Shown: one piece after another, positions 35,721 to 46,193 of the stretch
Layout of the letters: the number at the start of each line of letters is the position of its first letter
How positions within the stretch are numbered: position 1 is the first letter of the stretch
NCBI GenBank assembly: GCA_963774195.1
Contig: CAVZDY010000002.1
Coordinates: forward strand, 248,001-312,000
Direction: 5' to 3'
Length of the DNA: 64,000 bases
From: Roseiarcus sp963774195
GTDB taxonomy: Bacteria > Pseudomonadota > Alphaproteobacteria > Rhizobiales > Beijerinckiaceae
Position numbers and translations under genes: made by a program
Notes under the pieces: generated by a model
Databases searched by the model: none
The model's input: the letters and a program-made list of their open reading frames with translations, nothing else
Told to the model about the DNA's origin: nothing

Positions 35721-36065
35721 ATGGCGCTGATCTTCAAAATCCTCGGCGCCCAGGAATGGCGGGCCGCCGAGGCGGCCGGCGTATTCCTCGGCTCGGCGGT
35801 CGACCATGCCGACGGCTACATCCATTTTTCGACCGCCGAGCAGGCGACTGAGACGGCGGCGAAGTGGTTTGCCGGGCGCGACGACCTCGTGCTCGTCGCG
35901 GTCGGCGCTGACGCGCTGGGGCCGGCGCTGAAATGGGAGCCGTCACGCGGCGGCGCGCTGTTTCCGCATCTCTATGCGTCGCTGCCGCTCGCCGCGGTCG
36001 TTTGGGTGAGACCCTTGCCGCTCGACGAAGCCGGCCGACATCGCTTTGGAAGCATCGAGGCATGA
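35721..36065 (+). CDS. DUF952 family protein
   Basis: A 114-residue protein matching DUF952: IFKILGAQEWRAAEAAG at the start, DGYIHFSTAEQATETAAKWF with the conserved Gly-His core, and FPHLYASLPLAAV. The fold is related to ADP-ribosyltransferase-like proteins by structural prediction in the literature, but no activity is established. It starts 9 bp after dnaA and its stop overlaps the pyrD start (ATGA), so dnaA, this gene and pyrD may be one transcription unit. Confidence 0.88.
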   Translation: MALIFKILGAQEWRAAEAAGVFLGSAVDHADGYIHFSTAEQATETAAKWFAGRDDLVLVAVGADALGPALKWEPSRGGALFPHLYASLPLAAVVWVRPLPLDEAGRHRFGSIEA

Positions 36066-37135
36066 TGCGGGCCTTGAGCGGGCTGGCGCGAGATCTCATC
36101 GCGCGCCTTCCCCCTGAGGCGGCGCATCGCGCGGCGATCGCGGGCCTGAAATTTGCCCCCGCGCCTCCGGCCCGGCAACGCGATCCGCGTCTCCAAGTCC
36201 ACGCGTTCGGTCTCGACTTCCCCAATCCGCTGGGTATGGCGGCGGGTTTCGACAAGGACGCCGAGGTTCCCGGCGCGCTGCTCGGGCTCGGGTTCGGCTT
36301 CACGGAGGTGGGGACGCTGACGCCGCGTCCGCAGCCGGGCAATCCGCGTCCGCGCCTGTTCCGGTTGCTCGCCGACCGCGCGATCGTCAACCGCATGGGG
36401 TTCAACAACGAGGGCTATGAGGCGGCGCGCGCGCGCCTCGCTGCGCGTCCTGTTTCCGGCGTGCTCGGCGTCAACATCGGCCCCAACAAGGACGCCGCCG
36501 ATCGTCTCGCCGACTTTGCGCTCGGCGTGAAAACCTTCGCTGCGTATGCGAGCTATTTCACGATCAACGTCTCCTCGCCGAACACGCCGGGCCTGCGCGA
36601 CCTGCAGCGGCGCGAAGCGCTCGACGAAGTCGTGGCGCGCGTCGTTGAAGCGCGCGAAGCTGCTGCTCCGCGACGGCCGGTCCTCGTCAAGATTGCGCCG
36701 GATCTTGATTTGCGCGGCCTCGACGACGTGGTCGCGGTGTGCGCGGCGCGGGGCGCGGACGGGATGATCGTCGCCAATACGACGATCGCGCGGCCCTCCA
36801 GCTTGCGCGATCCTGCAGCGCGCGAGGCGGGCGGGCTCTCGGGGCGCCCGTTGTTCGAACCTTCGACGCGGATGCTGGCGCGGGCCTATCTGCGCTGCGC
36901 CGGCGCATTTCCGCTGATCGGCTGCGGCGGCGTCGAGGACGCCGCCTCCGGGTTGGCGAAGATCGAGGCGGGAGCGACGCTGGTGCAGCTCTATACCGGG
37001 CTCGTCTATCGCGGCCCGGCGCTGATCGACGAAATCCTCGACGGTCTCGGCGCCGCCGTCGCCACGAGCGGGGCGGGAAGCGTCGCCGATCTCGTCGGCC
37101 GCGCCGCCCGCGATTGGGCGCTGGGCGAACACTAG
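36062..37135 (+). CDS. pyrD: Dihydroorotate dehydrogenase (quinone), class 2
   Basis: A 357-residue flavoprotein that oxidises dihydroorotate to orotate in pyrimidine synthesis and passes electrons to the quinone pool. The N-terminal extension (MMRALSGLARDLIARLPPE) is the membrane-association segment of class 2 enzymes; FMN-binding segments include GMAAGFDKDAEVPGALL and GCGGVEDAASGLAKIEAGA. The active-site serine is in INVSSPNTPGLRDLQ (Ser171/172). Translation is coupled to the DUF952 gene by a 4-bp overlap. Confidence 0.95.
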   Translation: MMRALSGLARDLIARLPPEAAHRAAIAGLKFAPAPPARQRDPRLQVHAFGLDFPNPLGMAAGFDKDAEVPGALLGLGFGFTEVGTLTPRPQPGNPRPRLFRLLADRAIVNRMGFNNEGYEAARARLAARPVSGVLGVNIGPNKDAADRLADFALGVKTFAAYASYFTINVSSPNTPGLRDLQRREALDEVVARVVEAREAAAPRRPVLVKIAPDLDLRGLDDVVAVCAARGADGMIVANTTIARPSSLRDPAAREAGGLSGRPLFEPSTRMLARAYLRCAGAFPLIGCGGVEDAASGLAKIEAGATLVQLYTGLVYRGPALIDEILDGLGAAVATSGAGSVADLVGRAARDWALGEH

Positions 37136-37224
37136 AACGTCTTGCTTTTTTTGGTCGAAGCAGCCGCTTTTGGTCGAAGCAGCCGTGCGCGCCAGCCGCT
37201 CTCATGGACACCAGCCAGCGCCCC

Positions 37225-37588
37225 TGTCATGCCCGCGAAGACGGGCATCAGGGAGTCAAGAGCGAAGGCCTGCGGCGGTTGCCTGGACCCCCGCTTTCGC
37301 GCAACGGCCTGCACACATCGGTCCGTCGCCGTCACGCCCGGACTTGATCCGGGCGCCCAGGCGGCGACATCTGCGATTAGCCTTGCTCCGTCCCGTCCTG
37401 GATACGCGGGTCAAGCCCGCGTATGACGGCAGGCTCGCCGCAAGTACGCCGCCGGCTACGCTCCGGTGGCCATGAGCCGACCGAGGCGCCCGCCCCGTTC
37501 GAAAGTGTTTGCATGCCGTGGCGCTTTCGCGGGCGTGACAGCTGCTCCGCGTCAGCCAAAAAACAGATGTCTCTAAGGCGGGGCCTGA
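37225..37588. repeat. Composite dispersed repeat, family B copy 2 (~364 bp)
   Basis: It has the same order of blocks as 31375-31708 (gtcatgcccgcgaagacggg, cacatcggtccgtcgccgtc, aggcggcgacatctgcgatt, aagcccgcgtatgacggcag), with a longer middle (cctggatacgcgggtcaagc). Most of the 722-bp gap 37136-37857 between pyrD and cytochrome b561 consists of this unit, a half copy of family A and a copy of family C; no gene is visible in the gap. Confidence 0.85.
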
Positions 37589-37589
37589 G

Positions 37590-37622
37590 CGTCTTGGCCA
37601 GGCTCGTCCCAGCCACCTACCC
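37590..37622. repeat. Half copy of the family A palindromic repeat
   Basis: cgtcttggccaggctcgtcc followed by cagccacctacccggcg matches the left arm of the family A units at 15807, 18686 and 59579 with a few differences. The right arm is missing; a family C unit follows directly. Confidence 0.6.
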
Positions 37623-37633
37623 GGCGCCAGCGC

Positions 37634-37700
37634 GCGAGGCAATCCTGCAGCGCTAAGCGGAACGATGGATTGCTTCGTCGCACCGCTCCTCGCAATGACG
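37634..37700. repeat. Dispersed repeat, family C copy 2 (inverted relative to copy 1)
   Basis: The run from gcgaggcaatcctgcagcgc through ggattgcttcg to ctcctcgcaatgacg is the near-exact complement of 29509-29592. It is the third repeat unit in a row in this gap. Confidence 0.75.
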
Positions 37701-37857
37701 CCTCGACCCGATTGCAATTCGCCCTACGGCATTTCGCCGCAGTCGTGAGGCTCAGTCTAAAAAAGGCCCAGATCGAGAAGTCGTTACGCAACGTAAAACT
37801 AATAACAATAGCGCGAAAGCGGCCGTAAACGCGGCTTACTCGACAGAAGAGACGTAA

Positions 37858-38406
37858 ATGGAATCAAATCACGACTTCACGAGAACAGCCAAATTATTAC
37901 ACTGGTTGATGGCGGCGATTATTATCATCGGCTGGTTCGTCGGTTTCTACGGCGCCGAGATGTTGAGCTATGGCGTGCCCAATTCGGGCAAGGCCCAGAT
38001 GATCACGCTGCACAAGGACATCGCCTCAACCGTGCTGCTGTTGATCGTCCTGCGCAGCGCCTGGCGGCTCACTCACCAGCCGCCGCACGCGCCGCAAGCC
38101 TCCGCCTTTCAGAGCTTTGCGGTGTGGGCGGGTCATCTCGCGCTCTATGTGCTGATGTTCGCCACGCCGCTTACCGGATGGGCCAATAGTTCGTCGGCAG
38201 GCTACACGGTACATTTCGCCGGGATCATCGCGCTTCCGCCGCTCCTGCCGGTCAATCATGCGATTCAGCCGACCTACGATGCGATCCATCGGTATCTCGG
38301 GTGGTTCACCGGCGTCATCGTGGTTGGACACATCGGGATGGCGCTGAAGCATCACTTCATCGACCGCGACACCACGTTGCGTGGAATGCTGCCGCGCTCC
38401 GCGTAA
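37858..38406 (+). CDS. Cytochrome b561 family protein
   Basis: A 182-residue four-helix di-haem membrane protein (CybB type). Histidines in RTAKLLHWLMAA (helix 1), MITLHKDIAS, AGHLALYVLMF and VGHIGMALKHHF (helix 4) are at positions expected for haem b ligands. These proteins oxidise quinol and may pass electrons to superoxide or periplasmic acceptors. It is monocistronic, downstream of a block of repeats and followed by a strong hairpin at 38419. Confidence 0.92.
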   Translation: MESNHDFTRTAKLLHWLMAAIIIIGWFVGFYGAEMLSYGVPNSGKAQMITLHKDIASTVLLLIVLRSAWRLTHQPPHAPQASAFQSFAVWAGHLALYVLMFATPLTGWANSSSAGYTVHFAGIIALPPLLPVNHAIQPTYDAIHRYLGWFTGVIVVGHIGMALKHHFIDRDTTLRGMLPRSA

Positions 38407-38418
38407 GCGGCTTGTCGA

Positions 38419-38451
38419 GAACGAGCGGCGATTCCGGATCGCCGCTCGTTC
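38419..38451. terminator. Strong bidirectional terminator hairpin
   Basis: A perfect 14-bp stem, gaacgagcggcgat (38419-38432) and atcgccgctcgttc (38438-38451), with the loop tccgg, between the convergent cytochrome b561 gene and a small membrane-protein gene. Confidence 0.8.
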
Positions 38452-38456
38452 CGACT

Positions 38457-38720
38457 TCAGCCTCCGCGGCGCGTGTCCAACAGGCGCAGCACCAGCCAGA
38501 CCGGCAGCACCACGAGAGCGCCGGTCGCCAGCACCCGCCCGACTTGACGGATGTCGCTTAGCCCGCCCTCGAGGAGGTGGCGGCCCATATGGACGAAACT
38601 GTCGATGATGTCGGCCGGCTCGAAGCCGAAGGTCGCCAGGATCACGCCGACGATGAACGAGATGACGATCAGCCGCAGCGCCACCAGGCCCGGCGATCCG
38701 CCGAGAAGCTTCGTCAGCAT
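38457..38720 (-). CDS. Small inner-membrane protein, DUF6460-like
   Basis: An 87-residue protein with two hydrophobic segments (LVALRLIVISFIVGVILATFGF, residues 12-33 apart from the ends, and VGRVLATGALVVLPVWLVLRLL) and a short amphipathic loop between. It resembles the small alphaproteobacterial DUF6460 proteins, of unknown function. The ATG at 38720 is preceded by a weak site. It is 172 bp downstream of clpB on the same strand and could be on its transcript. Confidence 0.75.
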   Translation of the reverse strand: MLTKLLGGSPGLVALRLIVISFIVGVILATFGFEPADIIDSFVHMGRHLLEGGLSDIRQVGRVLATGALVVLPVWLVLRLLDTRRGG

Positions 38721-38892
38721 CGAATCCTGCTCATGAAGAAGGCCCTTGTCGGCCGCGTGAAACGCGCGCGGCGGCGAGTTTGTGGCTGCGCCGCCGCGAA
38801 TTCAACCCCGCTTTTGCCCGCCGCGCGAGCTGCGTCGTGTCGTCGCAGGCGAAAGCGGCTGCTCTCGGAAGCCGCCGCTCCGCTCTTCGCAG

Positions 38893-41544
<2,652 letters not shown>

Positions 41545-41792
41545 GTCGAGTCTCCCCTCGGCCCCATCCGCGCCCCGAAGCGACGGCGAACAGTCCAATA
41601 GCTCACTTCACCGCAGTCCCGCACTGCGGCGACTTAGCAGCATGTAGGAAAGACGTTGCGGCAGAAAAGGGGGGGCGCGATGGAGAAAGTTTGGCGCAGA
41701 ATGCAGGCGACGGCGTCGCTGCGTGGATCGTTAGCCCAATTTGCGGGGCAGGGGCGCCAGCCAGGAGTTTCAGTCAGGGGTGATGGGGACTC

Positions 41793-41826
41793 GACCGTCC
41801 GGAGCTCTCATTGTCGCCGGACGGTC
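41793..41826 (-). terminator. Hairpin downstream of the DoxX-like gene, within the 314-bp gap 41545-41858
   Basis: A perfect 10-bp stem, gaccgtccgg (41793-41802) and ccggacggtc (41817-41826), with a 14-nt loop. It lies about 33 bp past the stop of the minus-strand DoxX-like gene. The rest of the gap, toward clpB, shows no gene. Confidence 0.55.
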
Positions 41827-41858
41827 TCGATCGCCAATTGGCGTATCGTCCGCGCAGG

Positions 41859-42305
41859 TCACGCCGCGATCGCGGGTTCCGTCTCGCGCTGCGGCTTCGG
41901 CTGCGTTTGCGTCTGGGAGGCGATGCAGACGGCGATCAAGCCGCCGATGACGGACAGGTGCTCTTCGGAGAACAGCCGCTCGACGATCGCCATCGTCCCC
42001 GTCATGTCCCAGAAATTATGGGCAAGCGGGATGGTGAGGACGGTGAACACGGACAGCATGCCGGCGCCCAGCCAGACCATCCGGTTGGCGATGACCAGGG
42101 CCGAGCCGACCCCCTGGACGAAGAGGCTGAGCCCCATGATCAGCCAGTAGGGCTGGATCCCGAGGTCGACCACATAGGCGTGCAGCCCAGCTAAATCATC
42201 AATATGGTTCAGAAATTCCGCCCAGAATAGGCAAGTCGCCAAGATCCGGCTGGCCAAACTGGTCAGGGGCGAAGCCAAAATCGCGGCGATTGGCTTTGGC
42301 GTCAT
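41859..42305 (-). CDS. DoxX-family inner-membrane protein
   Basis: A 148-residue protein with four hydrophobic helices: SRILATCLFWAEFLNHIDDL, YWLIMGLSLFVQGVGSALVI, VWLGAGMLSVFTVLTIPLAH and LSVIGGLIAVCIASQ. The pattern NFWDM before helix 4 and the overall layout match DoxX proteins, which are linked to redox or respiratory functions. The C-terminus has a short Gln/Thr repeat (QTQTQPKPQ). It is 26 bp downstream of engB and may be the last gene of that operon. Confidence 0.8.
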   Translation of the reverse strand: MTPKPIAAILASPLTSLASRILATCLFWAEFLNHIDDLAGLHAYVVDLGIQPYWLIMGLSLFVQGVGSALVIANRMVWLGAGMLSVFTVLTIPLAHNFWDMTGTMAIVERLFSEEHLSVIGGLIAVCIASQTQTQPKPQRETEPAIAA

Positions 42306-42331
42306 TTTTACTCTACCTCCATAGACAACTC

Positions 42332-42994
42332 TTAGCGCTGGCCGCGTTCAGCAAGCAGCGCAGCGATGTGAGCGCGCAGCTCGGGGACCCCTTGGCCGGT
42401 GCGCGCTGAAGTGAAGAACACGCCTGGGTAGGCGGCGGGATGCTTGCGTAACGCCTCCAGCGCCGCCGCCACGCGCGCGGGCTGCTCGGCTGCTTTGACC
42501 TCGTCGCGCTTGGTTAGCACCACGGCATAGGAGACAGCAGTCGCGTCGAGCGTCTGCATCGTCTCCTGGTCGCTGTCTTTGAGCCCATGCCGGCCGTCGA
42601 CCAGCACGAAAGCGCGCATCAGCGACGGACGACCGCGCAAGTAGTCGCGCGCGAGCTTGACCCAGGCGACGGACTTCTCCTTGGCGACCGCCGCGTAGCC
42701 GTAGCCGGGCATGTCGACCAGCGTCAGCCGGCCGCCGAGATCGAAAAAAATGAGCTCTTGCGTGCGGCCTGGAGTGTGTGAGGCGCGGGCGAGCCCCGAT
42801 CGGCCGGTCAACGCATTGATCAGCGAGGATTTGCCGACGTTCGAACGGCCGGAGAAGGCGATCTCCGGCGCGCCGACTGGCGGCAATCCGTCGGAACTGG
42901 CCGCGGCGAAAAAGAAGTCGCAGGCGCCGGCGAAAAGCTTGCGCCCCGCTTCGATCGTCTCAGCCGAATATTCGTCGCCCGTAGGCAGGTTCAC
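42332..42994 (-). CDS. engB: Ribosome biogenesis GTPase EngB/YsxC/YihA
   Basis: A 220-residue TRAFAC-class GTPase with G1 GRSNVGKSSL, G3 DMPGYGYA (the YihA version of DxxG) and G4 TKRDE. EngB helps assemble the 50S ribosomal subunit. The start is GTG at 42994, which overlaps the yidC stop codon (GTGA). The frame stays open upstream inside yidC, but there it is a shadow. The rpmH-rnpA-yidC-engB order is typical for alphaproteobacteria. Confidence 0.94.
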   Translation of the reverse strand: MNLPTGDEYSAETIEAGRKLFAGACDFFFAAASSDGLPPVGAPEIAFSGRSNVGKSSLINALTGRSGLARASHTPGRTQELIFFDLGGRLTLVDMPGYGYAAVAKEKSVAWVKLARDYLRGRPSLMRAFVLVDGRHGLKDSDQETMQTLDATAVSYAVVLTKRDEVKAAEQPARVAAALEALRKHPAAYPGVFFTSARTGQGVPELRAHIAALLAERGQR

Positions 42995-44796
42995 GTCGTC
43001 TGCTCGCGGCGGAACATCCTTTTCAGATTGTCGAAAAGTTCGACCTTCACGCCGGCGCGCTTCATGATGAGCGACTGCTGGAGCACCGTCAGCGTGTTGT
43101 TCCAGGTCCAGTAGATCACGAGGCCGGACGGGAACGAGCCCAGCATGAAGGTAAAGATGACCGGCATCCAGGCGAACATCGTTTTCTGCACTGGATCGGC
43201 CGGCTCGGGGTTCATCTTCATCTGGAAGAACATCGAGACGCCCATGACGAGCGGCCAGATGCCGAGATGAAGGAAATGACCGAACATCGGCAGGGCGGTC
43301 GGATCCCAGGGGACGAGCCCGAACAGGGTGAAGATGTTGGTCGGATCGGGCGCCGAGAGGTCCCTGATCCAGCCGAAGAAGGGCGCGTGCCGCATCTCGA
43401 TGGTGATGAAAATCACCTTGTAGAGGGCGAAGAACACCGGGATCTGAATCACCATCGGCAGGCAACCGGCGACCGGATTGACCCCCTCCTTCTTGAAGAG
43501 CTCCATCTGCGCCGTCTGCTGCTTCTGCCGATCGTCTGGATAGAGATCCTTCAATGCGGCGATCTGCGGCTGGAGCTTCTTCATTTTCGCCATCGAGCGG
43601 TAGCTCTGGTTGGCGAGCGGGAAGAAGGCGAGCTTGACGAGAACGGTGACGATCAGGATCGCGACGCCGAAGTTGCCGACGTAGCGGTAGATCATGTCGA
43701 TCAGGCGGAACATCGGCTTGGTGATGAAGTAGAACCATCCCCAGTCGATCATCAGATCGAACTTCTTGATGCCGAGGTTCGCCTCATAGGCCTCGATCGT
43801 CGCGACTTCCTTGGCGCCCGCGAACACATGGGTGAGCGACTTGCCGCTGGCGCCAGGCGCAACCGTGACCGCCGAGCCGAGGAAGTCGGTCTGATAGTCC
43901 ACGGGCGGCGCGGAGCCGCTGGCCGAGAAGCGCGCGTCGATCGCTTCCTTCTGCTCAGGAATGATCGCCGACGCCCAATATTTGTCGGTGAAGCCGAGCC
44001 AGCCGCCCTCGCCGTTGAGCTCGCGGACGCGGCCGGTCTCTTTTTCGATGTTGTTGTAGGTGATTTCCTGCACCGAGCCGTTGCCAATCACGCCGACGAA
44101 GCCTTCGTGCAGGACCGCGTAGCCCGCGACGTTCGGCTTGCCGCGGCGCAGGATCAGCGCATAGGGCCGCAGCGAGACCGGCGCAGAGCCGGTGTTCTCG
44201 ACCGAATCCGTGACCGTGAACATGTACTTGTCGTCGACGGCGATGCGCCGATGGAACTTGAGCCCGGCGCCGTTGTCCCAGGTCAGGGTCACCGGCTTGT
44301 CGGGCGTCAGGGTGTTCGAATCGGCGGTCCAGACGGTCTGACGGTTCGGCGTCTTCACGCCCGCCGCGCCGGTGACGAAGCCGGTTTCGGCCCAATAGGC
44401 GTCGGGCCCGCCGGGGGGTGAGAACAGGGTGATGTTCGGGCTGTGCGGGTCGATCGTCTCGCGATAGCCCTTGAGGATGAGGTCGTCGATCAGGCCGCCG
44501 GTCAGATTGATCGATCCGCCGAGGCTCGGAGTGTCGATCGTGACCCGGGGACTGGCCGCGATGGCCTGCGCGCGCGTCTCGGGCGCCGCCGCCTGTGCGC
44601 CCGAACCGAGCGGGGCGTTCGCCAAGCCGCCGGCCGCGGGAGTGTTTGCGACGGTTTGCGTCTGGGTCTGGGTCTGGGTCTGGGCCAGCTTTTGCTTTTG
44701 GAGCTGCGGCGAGGCGAAGAAGTAATTCCAGCCGATCAGGACGAGGACGGACAGAACGATCGCCACAATGACGTTACGGGAGTCCTCGGATTTCAT
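42991..44796 (-). CDS. yidC: Membrane protein insertase YidC
   Basis: A 601-residue insertase of the Oxa1 family: an N-terminal helix (VIVAIVLSVLVLIGWNYFF), a large periplasmic domain (about 65-365) and five C-terminal helices with the conserved region LVKLAFFPLANQSYRSMAKMK (in two pieces) and PLVMGVSMFFQMKMNPEP. It inserts inner-membrane proteins alone or with SecYEG. A short QTQTQTQT run near residue 40 comes from a gtctgg hexamer repeat in the DNA. The start overlaps the rnpA stop (ATGA) and the stop overlaps engB. Confidence 0.96.
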   Translation of the reverse strand: MKSEDSRNVIVAIVLSVLVLIGWNYFFASPQLQKQKLAQTQTQTQTQTVANTPAAGGLANAPLGSGAQAAAPETRAQAIAASPRVTIDTPSLGGSINLTGGLIDDLILKGYRETIDPHSPNITLFSPPGGPDAYWAETGFVTGAAGVKTPNRQTVWTADSNTLTPDKPVTLTWDNGAGLKFHRRIAVDDKYMFTVTDSVENTGSAPVSLRPYALILRRGKPNVAGYAVLHEGFVGVIGNGSVQEITYNNIEKETGRVRELNGEGGWLGFTDKYWASAIIPEQKEAIDARFSASGSAPPVDYQTDFLGSAVTVAPGASGKSLTHVFAGAKEVATIEAYEANLGIKKFDLMIDWGWFYFITKPMFRLIDMIYRYVGNFGVAILIVTVLVKLAFFPLANQSYRSMAKMKKLQPQIAALKDLYPDDRQKQQTAQMELFKKEGVNPVAGCLPMVIQIPVFFALYKVIFITIEMRHAPFFGWIRDLSAPDPTNIFTLFGLVPWDPTALPMFGHFLHLGIWPLVMGVSMFFQMKMNPEPADPVQKTMFAWMPVIFTFMLGSFPSGLVIYWTWNNTLTVLQQSLIMKRAGVKVELFDNLKRMFRREQTT

Positions 44797-45251
44797 GATC
44801 GCTGTTCTCTGTTCGTTGTGGGCGCGCGCTCCGCGCCGCCGGCGCGTAGCGGCTTGGGCCGGCTCATTTGGGCGAAGGCGCGTTCGATATCGGCGATCAG
44901 CGCGGCGAAGGGCCGCGTCAGCGCCTCGCGGCGCGCCATCAGCACGTAGTCATGCCCGGGGGAGGGCGCAATGGCGGCCGCTTGGCGCAGCGCCTCTTTT
45001 AGCCGCCGGCGGATGCGATTGCGTTCGACCGCGCCGCCGACCTTTTTTGTCACAGTAAAGCCGACGCGCGGCCCGGATGTCGCTGCGTCGGCGTCGGGGC
45101 GCGCATTGGCTTGAAGCGTAAGGGTTTCCACCTGAGCGCGGCGGCCCCGCGAGACGCGCTGAAACTCCGCGCGCCGCCGCAGGCGTCCCCAGGACCAGGG
45201 CCCGTCCGCCGCTCGCCTTGCGTCATTGCCCAAGGCGTCAGGCTCCCTCAC
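44793..45251 (-). CDS. rnpA: Ribonuclease P protein component
   Basis: A 152-residue basic protein with the RNase P protein signature: RLRRRAEFQRVSRGRR near the N-terminus and the RNR motif region GGAVERNRIRRRLKEALR. It assists the RNase P RNA in trimming tRNA 5' ends; the RNA gene is not in this window. It starts with GTG at 45251, 37 bp after rpmH, and overlaps yidC by 4 bp. The tail after about residue 130 is variable. Confidence 0.94.
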   Translation of the reverse strand: MREPDALGNDARRAADGPWSWGRLRRRAEFQRVSRGRRAQVETLTLQANARPDADAATSGPRVGFTVTKKVGGAVERNRIRRRLKEALRQAAAIAPSPGHDYVLMARREALTRPFAALIADIERAFAQMSRPKPLRAGGAERAPTTNREQRS

Positions 45252-45288
45252 ACGAGGTCTAAGCGCGGCTCCACGAGCCGCGGGACGA

Positions 45289-45423
45289 TCAGGCCGAGAG
45301 GCGCTTGCGGCCGCGCGCGCGGCGGGCGTTCAAAATCTTACGACCGCCGACCGTCTCCATGCGCGCGCGGAAACCGTGGCGGCGCTTGCGAACGAGTTTG
45401 CTCGGTTGATAGGTCCGCTTCAC
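45289..45423 (-). CDS. rpmH: 50S ribosomal protein L34
   Basis: A 44-residue protein reading VKRTYQPSKLVRKRRHGF onward and ending ARRARGRKRLSA, the L34 consensus at exactly the usual length. It begins with GTG (45423), which may be why simple gene finders miss it. It is the first gene of the rpmH-rnpA-yidC-engB unit and has a well-matched promoter about 140 bp upstream. Confidence 0.97.
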   Translation of the reverse strand: MKRTYQPSKLVRKRRHGFRARMETVGGRKILNARRARGRKRLSA

Positions 45424-45565
45424 GTCGATAACTCCAAAAGCCTAAATCCATCGAGGAAGCGCTGGACCCTTCCCCAAACGATGAACCCCGGACCTCGCCG
45501 CGCCGCTGATTGAAGCCTCGCACGAGCCGGGAGAATTTCTGGCGGCGAAATGCCGTCGCGCGGGC

Positions 45566-45594
45566 TTATAAGCGTGCGGTGAACGACAAGTCAA
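45566..45594 (-). promoter_or_regulatory. Housekeeping promoter of the rpmH operon
   Basis: On the minus strand TTGACT (45594-45589) and TTATAA (45571-45566) are separated by exactly 17 bp. Transcription would start near 45559 and give a leader of about 135 nt before the rpmH GTG. This is the best match to a vegetative promoter that I saw in the window. Confidence 0.8.
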
Positions 45595-45708
45595 CGGCGG
45601 CCCGAGCGCTCACGCACAATGGGCCTCCCGCCGGGCGCCAGCATCGGCTTCGTTCGCGCCGACGAAGGGGACACAGTGAAGCCGTTCATGCGCAAGGCCG
45701 ACCGACCG

Positions 45709-46090
45709 GGGAGGTCCGCGACTCGCTCGATTTCGAGCGCGCGGAGGCGTCGGAGCGCCAGATCCTGCGGCTTGGCGATGATGGAAGCTCGACGCCGGTG
45801 TCCGTCGCGCGCGCCCTTGCGGGGTGACGGCGCCGCGGGCGTCGTCTTCGCCATCCATGACAGCACGAGCGAACGCGACCTCATCCAGCGTCTGTCTTGG
45901 CAGGCGACGCACGACGCGCTGACCAGCCTGGCCAATCGCAGCGAGTTCGAGGCGCGCGTCGAGCGCGCGCTCGGCAAGGCCCAGGCCGATGGCGCCGAGC
46001 CCTCGCTCATGTTCATCGATCTCGATCGATTTCAAGTTCGTCAACGACACCTGCGGCCACGCCGCCGGCGACGAGCTTTTCTACGCGCAA
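45709..46090 (+). pseudogene. Remnant of a PAS/GGDEF-type signalling gene, frameshifted and truncated
   Basis: The frame starting near 45826 encodes SWQATHDALTSLANRSEFEA and continues to SLMFIDLDRF, the N-terminal half of a GGDEF (diguanylate cyclase) domain. At about 46025-46035 the similarity moves to another frame (DFKFVNDTCGHAAGDELF) and then stops before the GGDEF signature. A preceding piece (SLDFERAEASERQIL, 45709-45827) in a third frame looks like the end of a PAS domain. At least two frameshifts and a 3' deletion are implied. It lies between the rpmH promoter and the 3' end of dxs. Confidence 0.75.
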
Positions 46091-46193
46091 GGCTACGGCG
46101 TCGCGAGGCCCCGCCTGTTCGGGGTTCCGCGGTCGCCCTTCCGCTCTCCGCCTGAGCGAGAGGGGCGACCAACCGGGCGGGTTGAACCCGCGC

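Noticed and set aside
41581..41700. Heat-shock promoter for clpB
   Set aside because: No CTTG...C/TATAT arrangement with proper spacing or CIRCE element could be recognised.
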